Shown: positions 16,525-28,500 of the stretch, piece by piece
How positions within the stretch are numbered: position 1 is the stretch's first letter
How the letters are laid out: each line of letters opens with the position of its first letter
The notes under the pieces: generated by a model
Seen by the model: the letters and a program-made list of their open reading frames with translations, nothing else
Told to the model about the DNA's origin: nothing
Databases searched by the model: none
Position numbers and translations under genes: made by a program
Origin: Lentisphaeria bacterium
Lineage (GTDB): Bacteria > Verrucomicrobiota > Lentisphaeria > Victivallales > Victivallaceae
Direction of reading: 5' to 3'
Length of the DNA stretch: 42,899 nt
NCBI GenBank assembly: GCA_017450705.1
Contig: JAFSTC010000004.1
Span: 1 to 42,899, forward strand

Positions 16525-19500
16525 ATGAACGTATCATCCGGACAAGTTTCCAGTGGCGTCACGCTTACCAACGACAGCATGTACGTTTCCTCCGGGGGCA
16601 TAGCAAGCGCAACCGTCGTCAATAGTTGGAGTTACTTGTACGTCTATTCCGGGGGCACGGCGAAATCGACTACTGTAGGCGGCAACGGCTATCTTTACGT
16701 CTCCTCGGGCGGCACGGCGACAAACATCATCGCATCCAGCGGAGCGAGACTGCGTTTTGACATCGCGCCCGACACCTATATTCAAGGAACATACGCCGGT
16801 ACGGCATTCAAGGCGAGCAATGCAATTATTTCTGGATATACCATTGATTCTTACGGTGCTCTGTATATTTCCAGTGGAGGGTTGGCAAAAAATATCTCGT
16901 TGGAACGTTATGGATACATGGCCGTACATAGTGGTGGCGTCGCGAGTAATGCCACCATCAAAACTTATGGCTCCATGTACGTTTCCAACGGAGGGGTGTT
17001 AAGTGGTGTCAGCGTAAACAATCAGGGGCGTCTTTGTGTTTCCAGCGGCGGCACCGCAGTCGGCATCTCGGCATCCGCAGGCGCATTGCTTTCTTTAACT
17101 GTTGCACCGGATACTTACATTCAGGGGAAATACGCCGGATCATCTTTTGAAATCAAAGATGCAACGTTATCGAACTTTTCTATCGAAAGCGGCAACACTT
17201 TATATGTCTTCAGCGGAGCCTCGGCGACAGGTCTGACGGTAAACAGCGCTGGGGTTCTTTACATATCTTCCGGAGCCTCCGCGTCGAACATTAATTGGAC
17301 ACCATGTGTTGGAAGTGTGTATTTGGATGGAGGAGCGACAGTTACCTTCGCCAGCAACTACGAGGGAGTTTATTACGGGTCAAATAATAAGTTGCTCTCA
17401 TCCGCGATGACCCTGTCCGGTGGTACGGGACATCTATATTACGGATCAATGTATGTTTTTAATGGCGGTGTGGCAAACTCCGTCGTCACTGATTATGGCA
17501 ATACATACATATATAGCGGTGGTGTGGCAAACGATGCTGTCATAAATGGCGGGACACAAACCGTATATAATGGCGGCATGGCAAATGGAACGATTATCAG
17601 CGCCGGGTCACAAATTGTCCATGGCGTAGTATCTTCCACAATACTTACCGGATACTGGGACTATTATTATTACGATTATAATTCCACTTTTCAAAGTATC
17701 GGGTCCGGCGGCTCGGCAGTGGATACGATTATCTCATCATTGTTCGCGAATCAAACTATTGGGGATAATGGATTCGCCAGTAATACGGCGATTGTCGATG
17801 GGAACGCTTATGTAAATGCCGGTGGTTCATCTGTAAAAGTCTCCATACAGGGAGGCAGCATGTATGTGTCTTCCGGCGGTTATGCCGAAGAAATTGCGGT
17901 TCAATCAGGGGGATACTTATATGTGTCTTCCGGAGCCACTGCGCGCGATGTGGATTATACTCCGTTTACCGGTAGTGTTTACTTCGAATCTCCCGATGAC
18001 GTTCAATGGAAAAACACTCCCACGGGCGTTTACTACGGCTCTGGAACATATGGTCGTCTTGTGTCGTCGTCCCTACAGATGTCCGGAATAATCATGCAGA
18101 GCGGATATGGGATGAAAGTACACGATTCCGGCATGCTGAACGATGTCAGTGCCGACCGTTATTCATACATAGAAGTGTATTCGGGCGGCTCTGCGACAAA
18201 TCTCCGCCTCAACAAGTGGTCGAGACTTTATGTCAGCGCGGGGGGACGGGTTTCCTATGTCACTCTTGATACGGCAAGTGCTTTTGTCAACGGACGCGGC
18301 TCGGCGGACAACGTATATATCGCCGATTCCGCATATCTGACTGTATATCACGGGGCAAAAGCGACACAGGTCACTGTTTCTGGGACGCTGTACGCAAGCA
18401 GCGGAGCGATTCTTGAGCAGATCAATGTCGCCTCGCGAGGAAACGTCCAAGTGGCGGTCGGCGCATCCGTGCGATCCATACAACAGGATGTCGGCGGCAA
18501 TATCATGACGGTTCTTTCCGGTTCCGGCAATTCCACGATTGTCAGCGGAAAGAATGCTCTCGGCGATTTCCATCAGTCAGGCAATATCGCATACAACTTC
18601 ATCTTCTATCAGGGCGGAACTCAGACTGTCTATAGTGGCGCGTCCGCCTGTGATACGACTGTTGACAACGGAGCTATTCAAACCGTAAAAGACGGAGGAA
18701 CCGTCTGCCGGACCGCGGTTCGATCCGGCGGGCATATTTATGTTTCATCCGGAGGCGACGCGCAACATGTTTCTCTGAAATCCGGAGCGGAGATGATTGT
18801 CGCCAACGCCATGGTCGCCGATGCTGTAATCGAGGGCGGGGCGAAGATACAAATAGATTTCAATGGACAGGTAACCGGGACAAGCGCCGGAGAATACTAC
18901 AGCAGCCGCACCGGGACGACGACCCGCGATTTTGCGGTTCCGTCCGGATACATCCAAATCGTTTCGTCCGGGTACAATGCGGAAAGAACGATTATTGCTT
19001 CCGGCGGTGTCCAATCGGTGTATGCCGGAGGCTCGGCTACAGGAACAGTGATTTCCGGCGGATCGTGTATTGTCAGCAACTGCGCCAAATTTGATTCCGC
19101 AACGGTTCTTTCCGGCGGGTTGAGCATTTATCTCGGAACGGTTTCAAATCTGGTCGTTTCCGGCGGTTATACCTATGCAGGCACATGGGACACCAGCGGG
19201 ATACGAATCGAAAAAGCGCAGATACACGGGGGCGCGTTGACTCTCGGCAACAGCGCGTCTCTTGTCAATGCGGAATTGTTCGGCGGATCACTTCAAATAA
19301 GTCGCGGTCTCGCGTCATCGGTGCGTATTCATTCCGGCGGGGTGATGAGCGGCAGGGCTGATTATTACGATTACATTGAAGGCAATCTCGGTTCGGCAAT
19401 TGATGTCGCCGTCGAATCGGGCGGTCTGATGATCGTCACACCGTTGCAATATGTCTCCGGAGTGGTGCTTTCAGCCGGGGCGGTAATGGATCTCCGGTCG

Positions 19501-22500
19501 GGCGGTTCGGCGTTTGACATCCGACAGGAGGTCGGGGGCGTCATATCGGCAACCACGGTGGATTACTGCCAATACTCTTACGATCCGTGGATGGGGATGG
19601 ATGTCAGTTCCGTCACCATCGCGAGCGGCCGCAACGAATTCGGCGATTTTTCCATCAACGGCGGAACCGCGACAAACTTTGTCCTGTACTCCGGCGGCAA
19701 TTTGTATGTCGACAGTTATGATTCGGCGGTGCATACCGTAATCAAGGACGGAGGACTGCTGACAGCGGGATATTCCGCGCGTTTGGACGACAGTGAAGTT
19801 TTCTCGGGCGGCAGAATACTGCTTTCCGGAACATCCGCCAGAATGAGCGGAGGAATCGTTCATTCCGGCGGCGCGGTGGTCGTGGGAAAAAACGCGACCG
19901 TGAACGCTGTCGATTTCGAAGATGGCGTAAGTCTGATGCTGGATCTGGGCGCGGTGGTATCGGGCAGAATGGGCGGCAGCGCGTTTGTATCATCCGCGGG
20001 GAACCGCATATACGGATTCAACATCTTTTCCGGGTATTATCAATCTGTCGGCAGCGGTCAATCTTCCCTGAACGCGGTGGTTCACAACGGCGGTTCCATG
20101 ACTGTCGCCCAAGGCGGATGCATTGACGGCGTAACCGTATCCTCCGGCGGATATCTGTATGTCAGCAGCGGAGCCAGCGCCATCGATGTGCATTGGACCC
20201 CGGGCGAAGGAATCGTATCCGCCCACTCTGCCGCAGTGGTCTTTTATGCCGACCAATACGCCGGGTGCTACCTCGCCTCCGGCGGCAGGATGCTTGAGCA
20301 AAACAATCACCTGAGCGGCGTAAACATCACCAACGGTTCCATGTATGTGTTCTCCTCCGGAGTTGCGGAGAATATCGTATTGAACGGCGGAATCGTTTAT
20401 GTCGGCAGTTCCGGAAGGATCGTCGGAATGACGATAAACTCCGGTTCCTTGAATGTCAACTCCGACGCGTCGGTCGACGGACTGCTGTTGAACTACGGCG
20501 GTTCGGCAGCGGTCGCCAATAGGGCGGAGGTCAAAAACATCACGCTCAACAGCGGAAGCCTGCTGACGGTCAATTCCGGCGGCAAGGCGGTCGTAACTCA
20601 ATATGGAAGCGGCACCATCTCGGCCATGATCGGCGCGGAGGTGGAGATCCACAACCGCAGTTTCAATGAAGGCGACGCCGTGGCCGCGAACGCAGGGTTC
20701 TCCTATTATGATGCGAACATCGGCTTTGGCGGAGAACTGCGCATCAATTCCGGCGCGCTGCTGTCCGGGGCGACGCTTGCTTCGGGAGGATATCTGTACG
20801 TCGCCGACGGCGCTTCCGCGAGTGATATCCGCATTGCGTCCGGAGGTTATCTTGAGGCCGCTGCGACAACGGAACTTCGTAACGTCGTAATTGAGCGCGG
20901 CGCGGTTTTCGCCGGGATCGTCAACGCGGACGACGGGGCGCTCACCTTGGAAAAAGTCGTCAACGGCGTCGTCTACGGCGAGGTGAAAGACGCCGTGATC
21001 GCCGGGACCATTGTCGTCGGTTCTGCCGCGACGATATCCGGACTCTCCGGCGACTTCACGCTGGATCTGTCGCGCTGGTCGCGGAATTGCGGCATAAGCG
21101 GCAACGATTTCTCGCACGCGAAATTCGTATTCGGCGATGCCGTCGATGTCGATCTTTCGGGAAACTACTGGGGAACGGCTGATATTGACGCCATCCGCGC
21201 CATGCTTGGCGCGGACAAGGATAAAGTCATCATCGGCGATGTTCTGACGGTCAATCCGTCCACGGTCGTTTTCGCCATCGAATCCACCGATCTGGTGAAA
21301 AATCACTTGCGCAGCGGCGGCAAAACCATAGAAGCGACGTTCACCGGCATCGTCAATGCCGCCACCGTTTCGGCGGATTCCGTGATGCTGCGCGACAACG
21401 CGGGGAAACTCCACGCGGTCAAAGACGTCCAGGTCAACGGCAATCGAATCGTCGTAACGCTGAACGATCTGACGGCGGAAGGTATTTACACGCTGGTGTT
21501 TTCTTCCTCCATCACCGACTCCGACGGGAACAAACTTTCCTCGCTGCGTTTCAGCGAACTTGACGCCGCGGTCGGCGACCAGATCCGTTTCAACGCCTCG
21601 GTTTCCGGACCGATGGTGTTGAAAACCGTCCCGGCGGGGGATGTCGCCGGAACGCTCACCGCGTTTCAAGTCTATTTCAACAAATCCGTCGATCCCTCGT
21701 CGCTGCTTGAGAATGTCCGTCTGATCGCTCCCGACGGGACCGGGATCGCCCCCGCTTCAGTACGAATGGTGACCGACTCCATCGCCGAATTTTCGGTGAC
21801 GGCACAGACGGCGACCGGCAATTATTCGGTCAGGATCTCCGAAAACATAACCGACTATTCCGGCAACAAACTCAACCAGAACGGGAATGATGTCAACGGC
21901 GAATCGGGAGACTCCTACACGGGCTTCGTCAACCTGACGGAAATAGATTTGACTATCGGCGATGTCGAAGTGTCGCCGACGCTGACTCCCGGAGCGAAGA
22001 CCCTGATAGCCTGGAATACCGCCAATGAAAGCGGCACGGCGCTCCTGGGCAGCTGGACGGACGGGGTGTATCTTTCCACGGACAGGAAGTGGGATGTCAG
22101 CGACAAACTGCTGGCGACGTACACCTACGCCGACGGACTGCTTGCCGGGGAAACGCTTTCCGCGCAGGCGCAATTCGCGGTTTCCGGCGTCAAAGAAGGC
22201 AATTATTACCTTCTTGTGCGCTCTGACATCAACAACGACGAGGACTCCGGCATCGTCGGAGCGGCGGCGGCACAGAATCTCAAGGCGGTCGCGGTTTCGG
22301 TTGCGATTCCGACCTTGAGTGCGGGGATCGCCGCGGACGGACATGTGAACGCCTCCGGTGATTTCGCCGTATACAAATTCACTCAGGCCGCCGGAGAATC
22401 CATGACCGTCGCGCTCGATACGCTGGCGGACGCCGCCAATATGGAACTCTACATCGGTTACGGATTTTCTCCGACCCGCGAAAAATACGACGCCAAACTG

Positions 22501-25500
22501 CAGCGCGTCACCGATGGGAGCCTCACACTTTCCGATACGGCGGTCGCGCGCGATATTTATGTCATGGTCTATGCCAAATCCGTGCCTGGAGCGCTGGATT
22601 ACACAGTGACTGCCGATGTCGCGCCGCTGGAGATCGAGAAATTCACGCAGAGCACTCAAGACAATACGCAAGATATAACGCTGACGATCACCGGAGTCCG
22701 CTTTACGGAAAACACCGCGGCGGCTCTGGTCGACGGGACGGGACGGGAATACTCTCTCTCGGTGACGCGCGACAGCGGCACCAGACTCTCCGCCACGATT
22801 GTCGCCGGAACGCTGTCGGAAGGGGAATATCGGTTGAAGCTTTCCGATACCGACACGGTGTTCGCATCAGCAACGGTGACGATTGCCGGAACCGGAACCG
22901 GCGAACTGGAATACACATTCAACCCACCCGCGACCGTCGGACGCGCGGCGGTATCGACGTTGTATTTGAACATCGCCAACACCGGCACGGCTGCCATCGA
23001 TTCCCCATTGATCTTCTTCACGCCCACGCAGTGGCACGAAGACAAGCCGGAAACGCTGGGGGCGGAATTGACGCTCGATTCTTCCAGTGTCAGCACGGCG
23101 TTCTGGGTCTCCACGACGCCCAACGGCTACTCCGATTCGCTGTCGTTTTTCGTGAGCGGCGAGAATGTCGGAGAGCTGCTGCCGGGCGAGAGCGTGACCG
23201 TGCCCATCACCTATCTCGGCTGGCGCTCCGACGACTGGGATTTCGGCAACTCGCATATCAACTGGAATGTCGCCACGCTTTCTTCCGACGACACGACTCG
23301 GCTCAACTGGGCGAATGTGTTCGGCAAAAGCGGACTTTCCGCTTCGGCTGCCCAAGCGCTCGGCGTCGCGTTTTCCGAGGATTTCGGCAACACTTGGGGC
23401 GGATACTACGACATGGTGATCTCCAACCTTAAGTACCTGAATTCCATCGGAGATGTCAGCGTTCAAAACACATCCGATCTGCTGTGTTTCGAAGTAATGC
23501 AGAAAACGGGTGCGCTTCAGCCCTTTGGAGAGTTGGTTTCCACTCGGGACATTCTCAAGGAAGGCAACTCGCTGGATATGGCGATCCGCCGCTCCTATTC
23601 CGGTGACATCGCGTCGCGCGACACCGCCGGATCGTTCGGATACGGCTGGTGCTGCGACTGGGATGTCAAGCTGGAGATCTCCGCCAACGGTGATGTCACT
23701 TACATCGAAGGCGGCAGCAAAGCGCTCTACCAGCCGAACTATTCCAACGGGTTCCAAAACGCCGTGGAAGACGGCTCCAAGCTGGTCAAAAACTCCATCG
23801 GCTACCGGCTCACGCTGGCAAGCGGCACGGTGAAACAGTTCGACAAAGCAGGAAAACTGCTCAGTGTGACCGCGCTCGACAACGAGCGAGTCTCCTGTTC
23901 TTACGACGCCGACGGCCGGATCGTTCGGCTCACCAACACCTCCAGCGGGGAATATCTGGCCTTCTCGCGCGATTCGGCGACCGGATTCGTCACGTCGATC
24001 ACCGACAAATCGGGGCGTACCGTCAGCTATACCTATGAGGATGGCGACTTGGTCGAGGTCACGGATTCGCTTTCCGGCGTGATTGCGAGTTACGAATACT
24101 ACGATACACATGAGCACGCGCTGACCAAGGCCGTCTCCGCCGACGGTTCGACGCGCTCCTTCGCCTACGACGCCAGCGGCCGGGTGACGAAACTGACCAA
24201 AAGCTCCGGCTCCATCGAACTTGCCTACGGCGACGGCGGCGAAGTGACGCTCACCTCCTCCAACGGCGACTCCATGACGCTCTTCTTCGGTGCGGACGGC
24301 AATGTCGCCAGGGCGGTCGACAACGTTTCCGGCATCGTTTACTCTTACCGTTACAACGCGAACGGCGGTTTCGTATCCGGGACCACTTCCGACGGCGGTA
24401 CGACCGGCGACACATTGACCTTCTTCGGTGAGCGATTCGGCGTGCGAGGTTCGGGGAATACCGATTTCGGCGCTCTTACTTTCAATGCAACATATAAAAC
24501 CGTTCCCGATCACTATGTGATCGACGGCATCACCTACTACAAGCGCGACGCCGAGGGCAACGCGCTCGACAAAGACGAGGAAGTCTCCGAATACTACCTG
24601 AGCGCCTATGACGCCGAGGGCAGCCTCGTGAGTTACAAGTACCTCAAGGACGGCGTCACCACCACCTACACGGTGACCGATGACGGCGGCTATCTGATCG
24701 ACGTGGACGATCCGAGCGAATATTTCGTGATAGACGGCGTCAAGTATTTCAAGAAGGACATGGAAGGCAACGTGCTGCCGCAATTCGACACGACGACCGA
24801 CAGTTACACCGTCGGCTACGACGCGGCGGGCAACCGCGTCTTCTACGCCTCCACGCAAAACGGCGAGACCACGAGTTATCTCTACGACGCCGACGGTCGA
24901 CTGCTTTCCCTGACCGACGCCGACGGCACGACCAGTTACACCTACGACGCGGCGGGCAACAAGGCGACCGAAACCGCGCCCGACGGTTCCAAGTATGTCT
25001 ACGACGCCGACGGCAACATGACGAGCGTCACCGCCGCCGACGGGAGCGTCACGAGTTACACCTACGACGCCCACGGCAATGTGGCGAGCATTACCTCGGG
25101 CGGAAAAACCGCCTCTTACACCTACAGCGAGGACGGCGAACAGCTGCTCGGCTATACCGACGAACGCGGCAATGTCTACGCCTACACCTACGACGAGGCG
25201 GGGCGGCAGAGCAGTGTCACGGTCAACGGCAAGACGACAAGCTATACCTACGACGCCAACGGCAATTACGCCTCGATCACCGACCCCGCGGGCGGGACGA
25301 GTCTCTACGAGTACGACGAAAACGGCGCGTTGACGAAATTCACGGACGCCAACGGCAACAGTATCGTCTACACCTACAACGACGATTCCGCGTTGGTGAC
25401 GACCCTTTACGCCGACGGGACGAGCGAAAGTTACACCTACGATGCCGACGGCAATCTCACCCGCTGGCAGGGCCGCGCCGGGCAGACCGCGGAGTACACC

Positions 25501-28500
25501 GTCAACGCCGAGGGATACCTGACAAGCGTGACCTATTCCGACGGCAAGACCATCTCCTATACTTACAACGCCGACGGCTATGTCTCACAGATGAATGACA
25601 TCGCCTTCACCTACGACGCCGGCGAAAATCTGACCTCCATGACCTTCGCCGACGGGAGAGCGGTGAACTATACCTATACCGTAGACGGCTTGCTCGCCGG
25701 ATACGCCGACGAACTCGGTCACGCCTTGAACTACACCTATACCGACGACGACCTTTACGACCGGCTGACCGACGAAGCCGGAAATCTCGTCATCGACTAC
25801 GATTACGACGAAGCGGGGAATCTCGTCAAGGCGGCCAAGGGCAACGGCGCTTACACGACCTACGCGTATGACGAGTACGGCGAGGTCACGGCGATCGAGA
25901 ATTACACCGCCGCCGGAGTGCTGGAGTCGTTCAACCGCTACACCTACGACCGCGCAGGTCTGCGCACCGCGATGGCGACGCGGGAGGGAACTTGGACCTA
26001 CACCTACGATGTTAGGGATCAGCTTGTCGGCGCGGTATTCACCGACAAGACGGAAACCGTCACGCAGGAATTGGCCTACACCTACGACGCGATGGGCAAC
26101 CGCTTGAGTTCCACCGAAAACGGCGTCACGACCACTTACGTCTACAACAGCCTGAACCAGATCGTCAGCGCCGACGGCTTCACGTATGTCTACGACGCCA
26201 ACGGCAATCTCTTGGAGGACGAAAAGCGCACGTACACCTGGACCGCGGACAACCGCGTCGCCAGCGAGACGCTCAAATCCACCGGGCAGACTTGGGAGTA
26301 CGGCTACGACGCGATGGGCAACCGCGTGAGCTCCACCACCAACGGCGTCACCACCACGTGGACGGTGGATCAATACGGTAATGTCCTCGCCGAGTATGTG
26401 AACGGCGTATGGAACCGCACCTACTATCAGTGCGACCTCCTCGCCGGATTCAAGGACGCGGACGGCAACACCTATTATTACAACGGCGACGCGCTCGGCA
26501 CGACCGTCTCAGTGAGCGGCGCGGCTGGTACAGCCGTCAGCACCTACAGTTACGACCCGTGGGGGAATGTTCTCAACAGCACCGAAGGCATCGCCAACGA
26601 CTTCACCTTCGTTGGCGGCTACGGTCTGATGAAGAACGACTCCGGAACGTACTTCGTCCGTGCCCGGAATTACGATTCCGAAACTGGCCGATGGCTCTCC
26701 CCCGACCCCATCGGAATCGACGGCGGAGAAAATCTGTATGCGTATTGCGGAAATAATTCACCGTGTGTTGTCGATATTTCAGGGAATGCTACAGACATTT
26801 GGATTTCACGAGGACATTGGTCTCATGCGGCAATTAATTCAAACGGTTCTGTTTTAAGTTCCCATCCGGATTATAAAAATGATCAAAAAACCGTGAGTCA
26901 ACTTGAAAAATATAATAAACAATACGGAGCAAGCGTTATATCTATATATGCCACAGATGAATTAGAACTTTCTTTCAAACGGGCAATAATGATTTATCAT
27001 TATGGTCGTTCGTTAAATTTGCCAAACTATGACTGGGATTTGTGGACAATTACTCCGGGGACAGAAGGGCGTGATTGTGCTGGATGGGTTTCTTATGTTC
27101 TCAACTACGATTCTGTATATAAAGTTAACAATTTTTCAAATCCAGAGCGTCTAAAGGAATATTTATTGGGACTGTCCGGGGATTCGTTCATTAAACAACA
27201 AAAGGAAAAATATTTTTACACAAAAGGCAATTATGCCACGCACACATGGACTAATGTAGGATACAGGAAGTCTACAGACGGAAATTTCGATAGATACAAA
27301 TTTACCGTCAACCAAGCTCCAACGGCAAACATTTCCAACACGATATCTTCGCAACCATTGAAATCGGAAACCACTATCACGAAGAGTGGCGGAAAATATG
27401 GCAAGGTGGTTTTGAGCGCCGAAGGTTCCCAAGACAACGGCGGAATACAGGATATTGTCGGGTCGATCACCAAGTATTTTTGGTATCGTCAAAATGAAGA
27501 CAATACCTGGAGCGCCATTGGCGAAAGTACCGGAGAGGTCTTCGACGATGTGTGGCAAAAGGAAGGAACCACTGTCACGTATGGACTGAGAGTATTGGAC
27601 AACGACGGCGATTACAGTCAAACCGGGTCATGGGTGCAGATAGGCAATGGGCAAGGAGCCTTTTTGATTACGACGACAGTAAGTGTTCCGTTGCCTGTGG
27701 ACATCCCGTCCGAACTGACGTTGAGTTGCGACGGCAAGACCATAACCTACTCTCTGCTGGACGGGGACGACTATTGGGAACAGGGCAGCATTTATATCGC
27801 ATCGCCGTATGAAAAGCTCACCGGGCTGTACCCGAAGGTGAATGAACACAAGCTCTCCGGCAGCATCAAACTTCCGCAGAAATACCAAGACATGCTCCGG
27901 CTCGGTCAGTCGATCACATTAGTCGTGGAAGGCTGGAACTCCAAGGACATCCGGTCGGAAAAACGGATAACGGTCTCCGGCAACGATGACGGAGGGAACG
28001 GCGGCGGGGAAAACCAATACGGTAAACCTATCGGCGGTAAAACGCCCATATCCGGTTCGGCCGACCCGAACGACAAGACGGTCACGGAGGGCGTCGGCGA
28101 GGCTGGATACATTGCCGCCGGGTCGAAGCTCTCCTACAAGGTCGAGTTCGAGAACGATCCCGAGTTCGCCACCGCTCCGGCGCAGTGGGTGCGCGTCTTC
28201 GACACCCTCGACGGGTCGAAGTTCGATCTCGACACCTTCGAGCTGCGGGATTTCTGCATCGCCGGCAACTTCTTCACCGTCGGCGACGGGCGCGACTGTT
28301 TCAACGACACGGTGACGCTCCACATCTACGACTACACCGTTACCGCCACCGTGGCGATCAACCTCGTGACCGATGAGGAGACGGGCACCACCCAGCTGGT
28401 CGCCGAATTCATGGCCATCGATCCCGAAACGGGCTTTATGCTGCAGGATCTCGTCAACGGTATGCTCCCCGTCAACGATGCCATCGGCGCGGGTGAAGGG

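Noticed and set aside
19990-22671. Long minus-strand frames under the giant gene
   Set aside because: Antisense of repetitive, codon-biased sequence. They lack ribosome-binding sites and domain resemblance.
24880-26200. Regularly spaced near-identical DNA words that might suggest a CRISPR array
   Set aside because: The repeats are in frame, about 60-66 bp apart and encode YTYDAxGN units of an RHS array. Spacers are not unique and no cas genes are present.
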